Assembly (NCBI GenBank): GCA_003164455.1
Contig: PLTJ01000385.1
Coordinates: forward strand, 1 to 35,174
DNA length: 35,174 bases
Direction of reading: 5' to 3'
Source of the DNA: Acetobacteraceae bacterium
Lineage (GTDB): Bacteria; Pseudomonadota; Alphaproteobacteria; Acetobacterales; Acetobacteraceae
Position numbers and translations under genes: made by a program. Position 1 is the first letter of the stretch. Every line of letters starts with the position of its first letter. Below the pieces are notes generated by a model. It made no database searches. It saw only the letters and a program-made list of their open reading frames with translations, and had not been told where the DNA came from. Positions 25,628 through 34,179 of the stretch are shown piece after piece.

Positions 25628-27816
25628 ACAAGATCCCCAATTTCGCCGACATCCCCTTCGCCGCGGCCGCGAACGCGGCTGACCTCGAACAATGGCGCAG
25701 CGACGCCGAGCACAGCGCGCTCAAGCCGCTGTCCGATCTGACCTTGCAGACCGCGGAGGGCATTGGGGTCAAGCCGCTCTATACGGCCGCCGACCGCGCT
25801 GGCCTGGAGCATCTCGACAGCTTTCCCGGCTTCGCGCCGTTTGTCCGCGGCCCGTATGCCTCGATGTATGTGACGCGGCCGTGGACGGTCCGCCAGTATG
25901 CCGGCTTCTCGACCGCCGAGGCCTCGAACGCCTTCTACAAAAAGAACATGGCGGCCGGCCAGAAAGGTCTCAGCGTTGCCTTCGATCTGCCGACGCATCG
26001 CGGCTATGACAGCGACAATGCCCGCGTACTGGGTGATGTCGGCATGGCCGGCGTGGCAATCGACAGCATTCTGGACATGCGAATCCTGTTCGACGGCCTT
26101 CCGCTCGGCCAGATCAGCGTGTCGATGACAATGAACGGCGCGGTGCTGCCGATCCTGGCGATGTACGTCATCGCCGCGGAGGAGCAGGGCGTCGAGCAGA
26201 AGAAGCTGTCAGGGACCATTCAGAACGACATCCTGAAGGAGTTCATGGTCCGCAACACGTTCATCTATCCGCCGACGCCCAGCATGCGTATCGTCGGTGA
26301 CATCTTCAGCTACACTGCCCAAAACATGCCGTCGTTCAACAGCATCAGTATCTCCGGATATCACATGCAGGAGGCTGGGGCGACCGCCGACCTGGAGCTT
26401 GGCTACACGCTTGCGGACGGGTTGGAATACCTGCGTACGGGCGTCGGCACCGGCATGTCGGTGGACGACTTCGCGCCAAGGCTGTCGTTCTTCTGGTCGA
26501 TCAGCGAGAACGTGATGATGGAGACCGCCAAACTGCGGGCGGCCCGCATGCTGTGGGCCAAAATCGTCAAGATGTTCGACCCCAAGAACCCCAAGAGCCT
26601 GTCGCTGCGCACCCACAGCCAGACCAGCGGCTGGAGCCTGACGGCGCAGGACGTGTACAACAACGTAACCCGCACCTGCATCGAAGCGATGGCCGCCACC
26701 CAAGGTCAGACGCAGAGCCTGCACACGAACTCGCTGGACGAGGCACTCGGGCTGCCGACGGAGTTCTCTGCCAGCATCGCGCGCAACACGCAGTTGTTCC
26801 TGCAGGAGGAGACCGACACCGACAACGTGATCGATCCCTGGGGCGGCAGCTATTACGTGGAGGCGCTGACCAACGAACTGGCGCGCAAGGCCTGGGCGCA
26901 CATTGTCGAATGTGAAGAGCACGGCGGCATGACCAAGGCGATCGAGGCGGGCCTGCCCAAAATGCGCATCGCCGACGCCGCCGCGCGCACCCAGGCGCTG
27001 ATCGACGTTGGCCGGCAGACCATCGTTGGGCTCAACAAATACCAGCCCATGACGGACGACCCGATCAACGTGCTGAAGATCGACAACACGGCAGTGCGCG
27101 AGTCGCAGATCAAGCGCTTGCAGGATCTGCGGGCGCAACGCAACCAGGTGGATGTCGATGCGGCCCTGGACGCGCTGACCGAGTGCGCTCGCGGTGGCGA
27201 GGGCAATCTGCTCGATCTCTCGATCAAGGCCGCGCGGCTGAAGGCGACCGTGGGCGAAATCAGCTTTGCGCTGGAGAAAGTCTATGGCCGGTTCCAACCG
27301 ACACCACAGCTCGCCGTCGGTGTCTATGCCAAGCAGGTTGGCGACACGATGACCGCCATCAAGCGCGCGCGTGACAGGGTCGAGGCGTTCGTGAAGGCCG
27401 AAGGGCGGCGGCCGCGCATCCTGATCGCCAAACTGGGACAGGATGGGCACGATCGCGGCCAGCAGGTGGTGGCCTCGGCATTTGCCGACATCGGCTTCGA
27501 CGTGGATGTCGGCCCTCTGTTCCAGACCCCCGAGGAAGCCGCTCAGGAAGCCGCGGACAACGACGTGCATGTGGTCGGCGCCAGTTCCCTGGCCGCCGGG
27601 CATCTCACGCTGATCCCGCAGCTCAAGCGGGCGCTGGTGGGACTTGGGCGCGACGACATTCTGGTCATTGCCGGTGGCGTCATCCCGCCGCAGGACTACG
27701 ACGAACTTTACGCCTACGGCACTGATGCCATTTTCGGACCCGGGACGGTGATCTCGGACTCGGCGATCAAGATCCTCGACGTGCTGCTCGGGCGGATCGC
27801 CGGCAAAGCGGCCTGA
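25624..27816 (+). CDS. mutB: Methylmalonyl-CoA mutase large (alpha, catalytic) subunit
   Basis: The 730-residue catalytic subunit. It interconverts succinyl-CoA and (R)-methylmalonyl-CoA with adenosylcobalamin. The B12 site is intact: Asp607-Gly-His609-Asp-Arg-Gly612 (DGHDRG), the SxL motif in GASSLAAGH and the IAGGVIP glycine pair. Substrate-domain signatures include [53 protein letters not shown] and [18 protein letters not shown]. The ATG at 25624 overlaps the mutA stop. In this locus the partner genes for the next steps, epimerase and decarboxylase, are encoded 1.9-6 kb downstream on the opposite strand, so the pathway appears assembled in one place. Direction of flux (propionate use or propionate formation) is not set by this enzyme. 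Confidence 0.97.
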   Translation: MNKIPNFADIPFAAAANAADLEQWRSDAEHSALKPLSDLTLQTAEGIGVKPLYTAADRAGLEHLDSFPGFAPFVRGPYASMYVTRPWTVRQYAGFSTAEASNAFYKKNMAAGQKGLSVAFDLPTHRGYDSDNARVLGDVGMAGVAIDSILDMRILFDGLPLGQISVSMTMNGAVLPILAMYVIAAEEQGVEQKKLSGTIQNDILKEFMVRNTFIYPPTPSMRIVGDIFSYTAQNMPSFNSISISGYHMQEAGATADLELGYTLADGLEYLRTGVGTGMSVDDFAPRLSFFWSISENVMMETAKLRAARMLWAKIVKMFDPKNPKSLSLRTHSQTSGWSLTAQDVYNNVTRTCIEAMAATQGQTQSLHTNSLDEALGLPTEFSASIARNTQLFLQEETDTDNVIDPWGGSYYVEALTNELARKAWAHIVECEEHGGMTKAIEAGLPKMRIADAAARTQALIDVGRQTIVGLNKYQPMTDDPINVLKIDNTAVRESQIKRLQDLRAQRNQVDVDAALDALTECARGGEGNLLDLSIKAARLKATVGEISFALEKVYGRFQPTPQLAVGVYAKQVGDTMTAIKRARDRVEAFVKAEGRRPRILIAKLGQDGHDRGQQVVASAFADIGFDVDVGPLFQTPEEAAQEAADNDVHVVGASSLAAGHLTLIPQLKRALVGLGRDDILVIAGGVIPPQDYDELYAYGTDAIFGPGTVISDSAIKILDVLLGRIAGKAA

Positions 27817-27840
27817 TCAGCACACGGCACGGCGACGTCG

Positions 27841-28899
27841 ATGAGCGGTAATTGGGCGCCTGGGCGCGACTACGGGGCAGGTCGGCCGTTGGCGCGTATG
27901 ACGGTGGACGACTACCTGCAGGGCGTGCTCGCGCGCAATCGCGGCGTGCTCGCGCGGGCCATCACCCTGATCGAGTCTTCGCGCCCCGACCAGCAGGAGA
28001 TGGCGCGCGAACTGGTGAATCGGATTTTGCCGCACGCCGGAAAATCGATCAGGATTGGCCTGACCGGCGTACCCGGTGCAGGCAAGAGCGCATTGATCGA
28101 GGCCTTCGGCGGCTTTCTTACGACGCGCGATCACCGGGTGGCGGTGCTGTCGATCGATCCGTCCAGCGCACGGTCCGGCGGCAGCCTGCTGGGCGACAAG
28201 ACGCGGATGATCAAGCTCAGTTGCGATCCCAACGCCTTCATCCGGCCTTCGCCTAGCGGCATGGTGCTGGGCGGGGTGGCACGGCAGACGCGCGAGACCG
28301 TGCTGTTGTGCGAGGCAGCGGGCTACGACGTCGTCATGATCGAGACGGTGGGGGTTGGCCAATCGGAAGCGACGGTCGCCGAGATGACCGACTTCCTGAT
28401 GGTGCTGATGCTGGCCGGAGCCGGCGACGAGTTGCAAGGCATCAAGCGCGGCCTGCTGGAGCTGGCCGACCTGATCGCCATCACCAAAGCGGATGGCAAC
28501 AACGTCATGCCGGCAAGACAGGCGGCATCCAAGTACGCCTACGCCATGCAGCTGCTGTCCGATCCGGACCACGGCAAGGCCCCGGTGGTCACGTGCAGCG
28601 CGGTGGAAGGCACTGGGCTGGCTGAGATATGGCAGATCATTTCCGACCGCACCGCCGAACGCGTGCGCACCGGTTATCTGCGCCAACGGCGCAGTGAGCA
28701 GAACGCCAACTGGATGTGGTCGCTCGTCGATCAGCAGATCCACGATATGCTGCACCGGCAGCCGGAGGTCAGCGCGATCGCGGAAGGCGTCGCCGGGCAG
28801 GTGCGAGACGGGACGTTGTCCGCGGTGATGGCCTCCGAACAGATCATCGCCGCGCTATTTGCCAGTGCGGTTCCGGATGTCGGCAAAGCCAAGCCATGA
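27841..28899 (+). CDS. meaB: MeaB/ArgK-family GTPase, methylmalonyl-CoA mutase chaperone
   Basis: A 352-residue G3E GTPase that loads and protects the cofactor of methylmalonyl-CoA mutase. The Walker A loop is GVPGAGKS (76-83). The G-site blocks are SIDPSSARSGGSLLGDKTRM, then IETVGVGQSE (168-176) and the guanine-specificity motif TKAD (215-218). The C-terminal arm (about 265-330) is the dimerisation tail. It lies 24 bases after mutB in the same direction, the standard mutAB-meaB arrangement. The start codon at 27841 has only a weak ribosome binding site; an ATG at 27898 is a possible alternative. Confidence 0.93.
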   Translation: MSGNWAPGRDYGAGRPLARMTVDDYLQGVLARNRGVLARAITLIESSRPDQQEMARELVNRILPHAGKSIRIGLTGVPGAGKSALIEAFGGFLTTRDHRVAVLSIDPSSARSGGSLLGDKTRMIKLSCDPNAFIRPSPSGMVLGGVARQTRETVLLCEAAGYDVVMIETVGVGQSEATVAEMTDFLMVLMLAGAGDELQGIKRGLLELADLIAITKADGNNVMPARQAASKYAYAMQLLSDPDHGKAPVVTCSAVEGTGLAEIWQIISDRTAERVRTGYLRQRRSEQNANWMWSLVDQQIHDMLHRQPEVSAIAEGVAGQVRDGTLSAVMASEQIIAALFASAVPDVGKAKP

Positions 28900-28953
28900 G
28901 TCAGCTTCTCCTCCCAGAGCTGACGGCCAAAAGAGCTGTGGCGCTGAGTTGCC

Positions 28954-29691
28954 GTGCCGTCTGACTTGTTCCTGGTACGGCACCACGCGCAGTTGGATTC
29001 GACGAACGAGGAAGCCAAACGGCTGGCTGCAAGCGGATGCGCGCACGGCACGGTGATCTGGGCGGACGAGCAGACCGCCGGACATGGGCGATACAACCGG
29101 CCCTGGCATAGCCCGCCGGGCAATCTGTTCGTGTCGGTCGTGCTGCGTCCCTCGGCGCGGGCATCGCGGGGAGCCGAGTTGGGCTTTCTTGCTGCCGTGG
29201 TTGTGGCCGAGTGTGTCGTCGGGTTGTTGCCGCGTCCCGATCCCGTCGCGCTGAAATGGCCCAATGATGTGCAGATCGACGGCGCCAAGGTGGCGGGAAT
29301 CCTTCCAGAGGCACTGAGCGGCGGCGAAAGACTGACGTGGGCCGTGCTCGGTGTTGGCCTCAACCTGGCGGATGCCCCCACGGATACGCCCTATCGTGCA
29401 ACCAGCCTGCGCGCGCATGGTGCGACGGTCACGCCGGAAGGCGGATTGCAGGCGTTCCTGATGCTTCTCGGGCAATGGCTGCAACGTTGGGAGGGCGCCG
29501 GGTTCGCTCCGGTACGGACCGCCTGGCTGGCGCGCGCGCAGGGGCTTGGACAGGAAGTGACCGTGACGCTGGGCAACCGTCAGGAACGGGGCATCTTCCG
29601 CGATCTCGACGCCGACGGAGCGATGATCCTGGAGACCGGTAACGGCCCCCGGCGGATCACCGCCGGGGATGTCGCATTTGGCGCGGCCTGA
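28954..29691 (+). CDS. birA: Biotin-protein ligase (biotin-[acetyl-CoA-carboxylase] ligase)
   Basis: A 245-residue class I biotin ligase without the DNA-binding domain of E. coli BirA, so it is not a repressor. The ATP/biotin site reads QTAGHGRYNRPW (GHGRYNR at 43-49, for the usual GRGRxxR), followed by the lysine-bearing KWPNDVQIDGAKVAGIL block (101-117) and VGVGLN-like GVGLNLA. A C-terminal SH3-like domain (about 195-245) is present. GTG 28954 is the start seen in frame; no ATG fits. The gene follows meaB and faces a biotin-dependent decarboxylase operon across a 31-base convergent gap, whose carrier protein it probably biotinylates. A local ligase of this kind beside its carrier is informative. 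Confidence 0.88.
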   Translation: MPSDLFLVRHHAQLDSTNEEAKRLAASGCAHGTVIWADEQTAGHGRYNRPWHSPPGNLFVSVVLRPSARASRGAELGFLAAVVVAECVVGLLPRPDPVALKWPNDVQIDGAKVAGILPEALSGGERLTWAVLGVGLNLADAPTDTPYRATSLRAHGATVTPEGGLQAFLMLLGQWLQRWEGAGFAPVRTAWLARAQGLGQEVTVTLGNRQERGIFRDLDADGAMILETGNGPRRITAGDVAFGAA

Positions 29692-29722
29692 CGGCGGCGA
29701 AGGCGCGACGAGCGCGGCCTTC

Positions 29723-30847
29723 CTACTGCAACAGCGCCAGCATGATGCCGCCGGACAGCGCCGTGCCGAACACGCCGGCCAGGTTCGGCCCCATCGCATG
29801 ATAGATCAGGAAGTTTTCGCGATCGTCCTGCAGGGCCACCATGTGCGCCACACGGGCGGCGATCGGAACTGAGGCAATTCCGGCCGATCCCAGCAGCGGA
29901 TTGATCTTTTCCTTGAGGAACAGGTTCATCACTTTCGCTCCGAGCACGCCCGACCCGGTGCCGAATATGAAGGCCACCAGGCCCAGCAGGATGATCTCGA
30001 GCGTAGTGCCGGTCAGGAACCGGTCGGCTGACATGGTGGACCCGATGGCGATGGTGAGCATCACGATGACGACGTTCATCACCTCGTTCGCGGCGGTCTT
30101 GGCGAGGCGCTCGGTCACCAGCACTTCCTTGAACAGGTTGCCCAACATCAGCATGGTGATCAGCGGCGCCACCGGCGGCAGCAGCAGGTTGACGACGATG
30201 CCGATGATGATCGGGAAGGCGATACGTTCCACCCGGGTCACGACGCGCATCTGTTTCATGCGGATCATGCGCTCCCGCTTGGTCGTCAGCAGCTTCATGA
30301 CGGGCGGCTGGATCAGCGGCATCAGCGCCATGTAGGAATAGGCGGCCACCGATATCTGCGGCAGCAGGTGCGGCGCCAGTTTCATCGTCATGAAGATCGC
30401 CATCGGCCCGTCGGCGCCACCGATGATGCCGATCGCGCCGGCCTCGTAAATGGTGAAGCCAAGCAGTTTGGCGCCGATCAGGGCGACAAATATGCCGAGA
30501 TGTGCTGCTGCCCCCAGGATGACCAGCTTGGGGTTGGCGATCATCGGCCCGAAGTCCGTCATCGCGCCGACGCCAAAGAAGATCAGCGGCGGCAGGATCA
30601 GCAACTGGACGCCTTCATAGGCGTAGTGAAACAGCCCGCCCGGCAACACCAGGTCGGCACCGGGAACGTTCGATATGATGCAGGAGAAGCCGATCCCCAC
30701 CAACAGCAACGGTTCATATTTCTTGATGACTGCAAGCAGGATCATCGCGATGCCGATCGCGATCATCACGACGTTGCCCCACCAGATCTGCGCGAGGCCG
30801 GTCTGCGCACCCATCGCGGCAACGAACGACATCATTTGGTCGAACAT
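29723..30847 (-). CDS. mmdB: Methylmalonyl-CoA/oxaloacetate decarboxylase beta subunit (Na+-pumping membrane subunit)
   Basis: A 374-residue inner-membrane protein of the OadB/MmdB/GcdB family. These subunits decarboxylate carboxybiotin and use the energy to pump sodium ions outward. The catalytic aspartate sits in GIIGGADGPMAIFMT (Asp146), and the late signature HAMGPNLAGVFGTALSGG carries the asparagine and glycine residues linked to ion coupling in studied relatives. The helix block IPGADL-like NVPGADLVLPGGLFHYAYEG and GVGAMTDFGPMIANPK are typical. It is the last gene of a minus-strand operon with the carboxyltransferase, delta subunit, biotin carrier and a mini-subunit. Methylmalonyl-CoA is the favoured substrate because epimerase and mutase genes are linked. 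Glutaconyl-CoA or oxaloacetate are less likely. Confidence 0.92.
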   Translation of the reverse strand: MFDQMMSFVAAMGAQTGLAQIWWGNVVMIAIGIAMILLAVIKKYEPLLLVGIGFSCIISNVPGADLVLPGGLFHYAYEGVQLLILPPLIFFGVGAMTDFGPMIANPKLVILGAAAHLGIFVALIGAKLLGFTIYEAGAIGIIGGADGPMAIFMTMKLAPHLLPQISVAAYSYMALMPLIQPPVMKLLTTKRERMIRMKQMRVVTRVERIAFPIIIGIVVNLLLPPVAPLITMLMLGNLFKEVLVTERLAKTAANEVMNVVIVMLTIAIGSTMSADRFLTGTTLEIILLGLVAFIFGTGSGVLGAKVMNLFLKEKINPLLGSAGIASVPIAARVAHMVALQDDRENFLIYHAMGPNLAGVFGTALSGGIMLALLQ

Positions 30848-30882
30848 GATCGAGTAGCCCTTTCCCTGCGTGCCGACGGCGG

Positions 30883-31041
30883 TCAGTGACCGCGACGCAT
30901 GCTCTTCTCGTCCAGTTTGCCGAGGCGATTCAGGCGGGGAAGCAGGCTAAGAATCAGGCCGATCCCTGAAATCATCACCATGCTGAGAAAAAAGTCGATC
31001 ACGCTGAGCAGTACCGAAAACGTGACGGTATCTTTTTCCAT
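30883..31041 (-). CDS. 52-aa single-pass membrane protein of the decarboxylase operon (MmdE-like position)
   Basis: ATG 31041 on the minus strand is preceded by AGGAGA at ideal distance; a longer frame reading from 31140 is not supported. The product is MEKDTVTFSVLLSVIDFFLS, then MVMISGIGLILSLLPRLNRL, then GKLDEKSMRRGH. It has one long hydrophobic helix (about 10-35) and a charged tail. Its place, between the biotin carrier and the beta subunit, and its size recall the tiny epsilon subunit of Veillonella methylmalonyl-CoA decarboxylase (about 55 residues), which helps assemble the complex. No sequence homology is claimed. The clean translation start and operon context make it a likely real accessory subunit. 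Confidence 0.65.
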   Translation of the reverse strand: MEKDTVTFSVLLSVIDFFLSMVMISGIGLILSLLPRLNRLGKLDEKSMRRGH

Positions 31042-31164
31042 TGCAATCTCCTGCAAGAGGCGGTGTCGGTGGAAGCGCCGGCAGTCCGTGAAGGGGATAT
31101 CGTAGGCGATGGATGACCGCGTGATGTGTTGGCCAGGCAACGCAGGCGAATCAGGGGCGGCAGC

Positions 31165-31557
31165 TCATTCCACGGTCATCAGCACCTGCCCGGTTTCCAC
31201 GCTCTCGGCCACATTGACCGCGATACTTTTGACCGTGCCGGCAACCTTCGACATCACCTCGGTCTTCATCTTCATCGCCTCGATGGTCGCGACCTTGTCG
31301 TTCACGGCGACGTTCTGGCCGACCGCCACATCGATCGAGAATACCACCCCACCCAACGGGGCGACGATGGTACCGGCGCCTGCCTCCGCAGCCTGAGCCG
31401 CCACGGGGTGCGATGTCGGTGCGGCTGCCGCCGCGGGCGCGGCATGGACAACGGACACGGCAGGCACGAAGGCGGGAGCTGTGGCCGGTTGGTCAAGATC
31501 CTCGACCGCCACATCGTAACTGCGGCCATCCACCGTGATCCGGAAGTTCTTGATCAT
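31165..31557 (-). CDS. mmdC: Biotin carrier (gamma) subunit of methylmalonyl-CoA decarboxylase
   Basis: A 130-residue biotin carrier. The biotinylation motif EAMKM places the modified lysine at Lys96. The lipoyl/biotinyl domain (about 62-130) starts at GTIVAPLGGVVFSIDVAVGQ and ends ETGQVLMTVE. It is preceded by an Ala/Pro-rich flexible linker (about 25-60) and an N-terminal KNFRITVDGRSYDVAVED segment found in Mmd/Gcd/Oad carriers. It shuttles the carboxyl group from the cytosolic carboxyltransferase to the membrane beta subunit. The local biotin ligase (birA at 29 kb) is the probable modifier. The gap of 24 bases to the delta gene and 123 bases to the mini-subunit fits one transcript. Confidence 0.93.
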   Translation of the reverse strand: MIKNFRITVDGRSYDVAVEDLDQPATAPAFVPAVSVVHAAPAAAAAPTSHPVAAQAAEAGAGTIVAPLGGVVFSIDVAVGQNVAVNDKVATIEAMKMKTEVMSKVAGTVKSIAVNVAESVETGQVLMTVE

Positions 31558-31581
31558 AGCTTGATTCCTGAAGACTCTTCG

Positions 31582-31923
31582 TTAGCCGAGATTATGAGAG
31601 GTCTGGTGCATCCAGCGACCTTCGAGCGCCCAGACCTGAGGCGCGTTGCTGGTCTCGATGTGAACGATGCGATGGGCACCCAACATCGCGTGGACCGCCG
31701 CGGCGATCACAACGATGTCCTCGGGCGAAGGTGCCTCAGGGGCTGCTGGCTGGGCCAGGAGTGGTGCCGGTGCGGCGGCGGGTGCCGCCAGCGCGTTCCG
31801 GGGACCGCGGGAGCGGTGCTGAAACGCGGCAATGAGCCGCCACGCCAGGTACATCAGGCCAACGGTGATGACGATACCTGCCCAATTGTGCAACGGGCCG
31901 CTGCCGTGCATGATGTCATACAT
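31582..31923 (-). CDS. mmdD: OadG/MmdD-like delta (anchor) subunit of methylmalonyl-CoA decarboxylase
   Basis: A 113-residue subunit that links the carboxyltransferase to the membrane subunit. One N-terminal helix (about 14-34, WAGIVITVGLMYLAWRLIAAF) is followed by an Ala/Pro-rich linker (about 45-65). The C-terminal block EDIVVIAAAVHAMLGAHRIV and WALEGRWMHQTSHNLG matches the conserved OadG/MmdD tail that docks on the carboxyltransferase and ends with H-S-H-like residues. Divergence in the linker is normal. Starts 27 bases downstream of mmdA. Confidence 0.85.
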   Translation of the reverse strand: MYDIMHGSGPLHNWAGIVITVGLMYLAWRLIAAFQHRSRGPRNALAAPAAAPAPLLAQPAAPEAPSPEDIVVIAAAVHAMLGAHRIVHIETSNAPQVWALEGRWMHQTSHNLG

Positions 31924-31950
31924 GGCGTGTTGCCGACCTGTCCTGGCGCG

Positions 31951-33504
31951 TCACAGCGGAATGTTCCCGTGCTTCTTCGGCGGCCGCATCTCGCGCTTGC
32001 CCCGCAGTTTGCGCAGTGCCAGCCCGATGGTCCAACGCGTTGCCGCGGGCTCGATGACGTCGGTTATGTAACCGGCACCCGCCGACAGGTAGGGCGAGGT
32101 GAACTCCGCACGGTAAGCCGCCGCCAGTTCGGCCACCCTGGCATGGTGATCCGGCGCTCCCTTCAGCTCCTTGCCGTGCAGAACGTTGACGGCCGCCTCG
32201 GCGCCCATGACCGCAATCTCTGCCGACGGCCAGGCGAAAACGAAATCAGCCCCCAGCTCCTGGTTGCACATCGCGACGTAGGAGCCGCCATACGCCTTGC
32301 GCAGAATGACCGTGATCTTTGGCACTGTCGCCGAGGCATACGCGAACAGAAGCTTGGCGCCATGGCGGATGATGCCGCCACGCTCCTGTTCGATACCCGG
32401 CAGGAAGCCGGGCACGTCGACCAGGGTGACCAGGCTGATGTTGAAGGCGTTACAAAAGCGGATGAAACGCGCAGCCTTGTCGGAAGCATCGATATCGAGC
32501 GCCCCGGCCCGCACCGCCGACTGGTTGGCGATCACACCAACCACCATGCCGTGGATACGCGCGAAGCCGACGATGATGTTCTCAGCGAAGCTGGCGTGGA
32601 CCTCAAGGAAGTCGCCGCCGTCAACCAGCCGCGTGATCACCGCGCGCACATCCATCGGCCGCATGTTGTCGTCCGGGATCAGCGCGTTCATTGTCTCGTC
32701 TGGGCTTTCGTCGATATCGGCGCTGAGCCGATGCGGCGGTTCCTCGGAGTTGTTTGTCGGCAGGAAGCTCAGCAGACGCTGTACGAGCTGGACGGCGTGC
32801 GCGTCGTTTTCGGCGAGAAAGTGCACGTTGCCGCTGACTGTGGCATGCATCACCGCGCCGCCAACCTCGTCCATGGTTGTCGTCTTGCCGGTCACCGCCT
32901 TGATAACCTCGGGGCCGGTAATGAACATCTGAGCGTGCGACTGCGTCATGATCACGAAGTCCATCAGGGCCGGCGAGTAGGCGGCCCCGCCGGCACAAGG
33001 CCCGCAGATCACCGCGATCTGGGGTACCACGCCGGACAGCAGCACATTCTGGTAGAACACCTCGGCGTAACCGGACAGTGCGTCCACCGCTTCCTGGATG
33101 CGCGCCCCTCCGGAATCGTTGAAGGCCACGATCGGCATACCGGTATGTGCCGCGGTTTGCATGGCGCGAACGATTTTCGATGCATGCATCTTGCCGAGCG
33201 TGCCGGCGGCGACCGTAAAGTCCTGGCTGAAGGCAGCAACCGCGCGACCGCCGACATAGCCCGTCCCGACTATGACGCCGTCCGCCGGTAGGTCTTTCTG
33301 GTGGGCGACGCCCGCCTGGCGGGCGCTGCGGATGTGCATGCCGATTTCCTGGAAGGTGCCTTCCTGGAACAGCGCGGCGAGGCGTTCACGCGCGGTCATG
33401 CGGCCCTGATTGTGGCGAGCGCGGGCCTTGTCCTCACCGCCACCAACGAAAATCCTGCCCCGTCGGTCACTCAGGTCTTTGAGGATCTTGGCATCCAGTG
33501 TCAT
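31951..33504 (-). CDS. mmdA: Methylmalonyl-CoA decarboxylase alpha subunit (carboxyltransferase; PccB-like)
   Basis: A 517-residue carboxyltransferase of the acyl-CoA carboxylase beta / MmdA family. It moves the carboxyl group of (S)-methylmalonyl-CoA to biotin. Both halves of the crotonase-fold repeat are intact. The acyl-CoA site reads FNDSGGARIQEAVDALSGYA and CGPCAGGAAYSPALMDFVIM. The carboxybiotin site reads DVPGFLPGIEQERGGIIRHG and KAYGGSYVAMCNQELGADFV. The protein alone could also be propionyl-CoA carboxylase beta (PccB). The downstream OadG-like, biotin-carrier and OadB-like genes, and the absence of a biotin carboxylase (PccA) here, support the decarboxylase assignment. Confidence 0.93.
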   Translation of the reverse strand: MTLDAKILKDLSDRRGRIFVGGGEDKARARHNQGRMTARERLAALFQEGTFQEIGMHIRSARQAGVAHQKDLPADGVIVGTGYVGGRAVAAFSQDFTVAAGTLGKMHASKIVRAMQTAAHTGMPIVAFNDSGGARIQEAVDALSGYAEVFYQNVLLSGVVPQIAVICGPCAGGAAYSPALMDFVIMTQSHAQMFITGPEVIKAVTGKTTTMDEVGGAVMHATVSGNVHFLAENDAHAVQLVQRLLSFLPTNNSEEPPHRLSADIDESPDETMNALIPDDNMRPMDVRAVITRLVDGGDFLEVHASFAENIIVGFARIHGMVVGVIANQSAVRAGALDIDASDKAARFIRFCNAFNISLVTLVDVPGFLPGIEQERGGIIRHGAKLLFAYASATVPKITVILRKAYGGSYVAMCNQELGADFVFAWPSAEIAVMGAEAAVNVLHGKELKGAPDHHARVAELAAAYRAEFTSPYLSAGAGYITDVIEPAATRWTIGLALRKLRGKREMRPPKKHGNIPL

Positions 33505-33543
33505 GGCAATTGATCCTTTGCTGTCAGGGTCGCGCAGGCCGGG

Positions 33544-33948
33544 TCAGATCTGCTGCAATTCCACCAGGCAGCCATTAAGGTCCTTCGGGTGAAGGAACAG
33601 CACCGGCATATCGTGTGCCCCGATCTTCGGCTCGCCGTTCCCCAGCACGCGCAACCCCTTGGCCTTGAGCGCGTCGCGGGCGGCGAGAATGTCGTTGACC
33701 TCATAGCAAAGGTGGTGGATGCCCCCGGCCGGGTTTCTCTCGAGAAAGGCCTTGATCGGGCTTTGGTCGCCCATCGGCAGCAACAGCTCAATCTTGGTGT
33801 TCGGCAGCTCGACGAACACCACGGTTACGCCATGCGCCGGCTGCGCCAGCGGCGCGGACACCTTCGCACCGAGAATGTCGCGATACACAGCGGTGGCTTT
33901 GTCCAGGTCGGGGACAGCGACGGCAACGTGATTCAGTCTTCCGATCAT
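33544..33948 (-). CDS. mce: Methylmalonyl-CoA epimerase
   Basis: A 134-residue vicinal-oxygen-chelate enzyme that interconverts (R)- and (S)-methylmalonyl-CoA, the step between the mutase and the decarboxylase. Metal-binding and catalytic residues are in place: His7 (LNHVAVAVPDLDKA), Glu47 in VVFVELPN, His79 in GGIHHLCYEV and Glu130 in GCLVELQQI. Length and the blocks NTKIELLLP, GIHHLCYEVNDI and VLFLHPKDLNG match the family. Its AGGAG, then six or seven bases, then ATG is a good start. First gene of the minus-strand mmd operon, 39 bases upstream of mmdA. Its presence in the operon is strong evidence for methylmalonyl-CoA as the decarboxylase substrate. Confidence 0.95.
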   Translation of the reverse strand: MIGRLNHVAVAVPDLDKATAVYRDILGAKVSAPLAQPAHGVTVVFVELPNTKIELLLPMGDQSPIKAFLERNPAGGIHHLCYEVNDILAARDALKAKGLRVLGNGEPKIGAHDMPVLFLHPKDLNGCLVELQQI

Positions 33949-34179
33949 GGGGGGCTCCTGTAAGCGGGGCTGGCTTAGGGCAGGAAAATGCGCCGGGGGC
34001 GGCAGTCATTGCGAATCAACAACGCAAGCGCTGCAAACATCGATCAGTGCGTGATGCGCGCATCGTGCACCGCGCCATCGTCGGCATCGACGAAGATCTT
34101 TTACTGTAACCCATTGTGCAGAGTAGATTTTTTGAAAAAACGGGAGTCCGCCAACGGATACAACAGGTCCCCATGACCT
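33949..34179. other. Upstream region of the mmd operon
   Basis: About 230 bases to the left of the structured region. It must contain the minus-strand promoter of the epimerase-led operon; no clear boxes were found. A short minus-strand run, KIFVDADDGAVHDARITH, ending at about 34036 looks like the tail of some lost protein but is too short to name. Confidence 0.35.

Noticed and set aside
26209-27603. A 464-codon minus-strand frame inside mutB, and similar long frames opposite meaB, eutB and mutA.
   Set aside because: Shadows of high-GC genes; the sense products are conserved enzymes with intact catalytic motifs.
31126-33291. A 721-codon open frame on the plus strand opposite the mmd genes.
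   Set aside because: It is a reverse-strand shadow of the GC-rich mmdA, mmdD and mmdC genes. It has no domain content, while the minus-strand genes match families along their full length.
31951-33504. Propionyl-CoA carboxylase beta subunit (PccB) as the name for the carboxyltransferase.
   Set aside because: The gene heads toward delta, biotin-carrier and OadB-like membrane genes in one operon, and no biotin carboxylase subunit is present, so decarboxylase alpha fits better. PccB remains possible if pccA is found elsewhere.
314-34135. The 14-base string AGAGTAGATTTTTT occurs near both ends of the window (about 314 and about 34121) in the same orientation, suggesting ends of a 34-kb island.
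   Set aside because: A 14-base match in 35 kb is within chance expectation, no integrase links the two sites, and neither lies at the tRNA 3' end.
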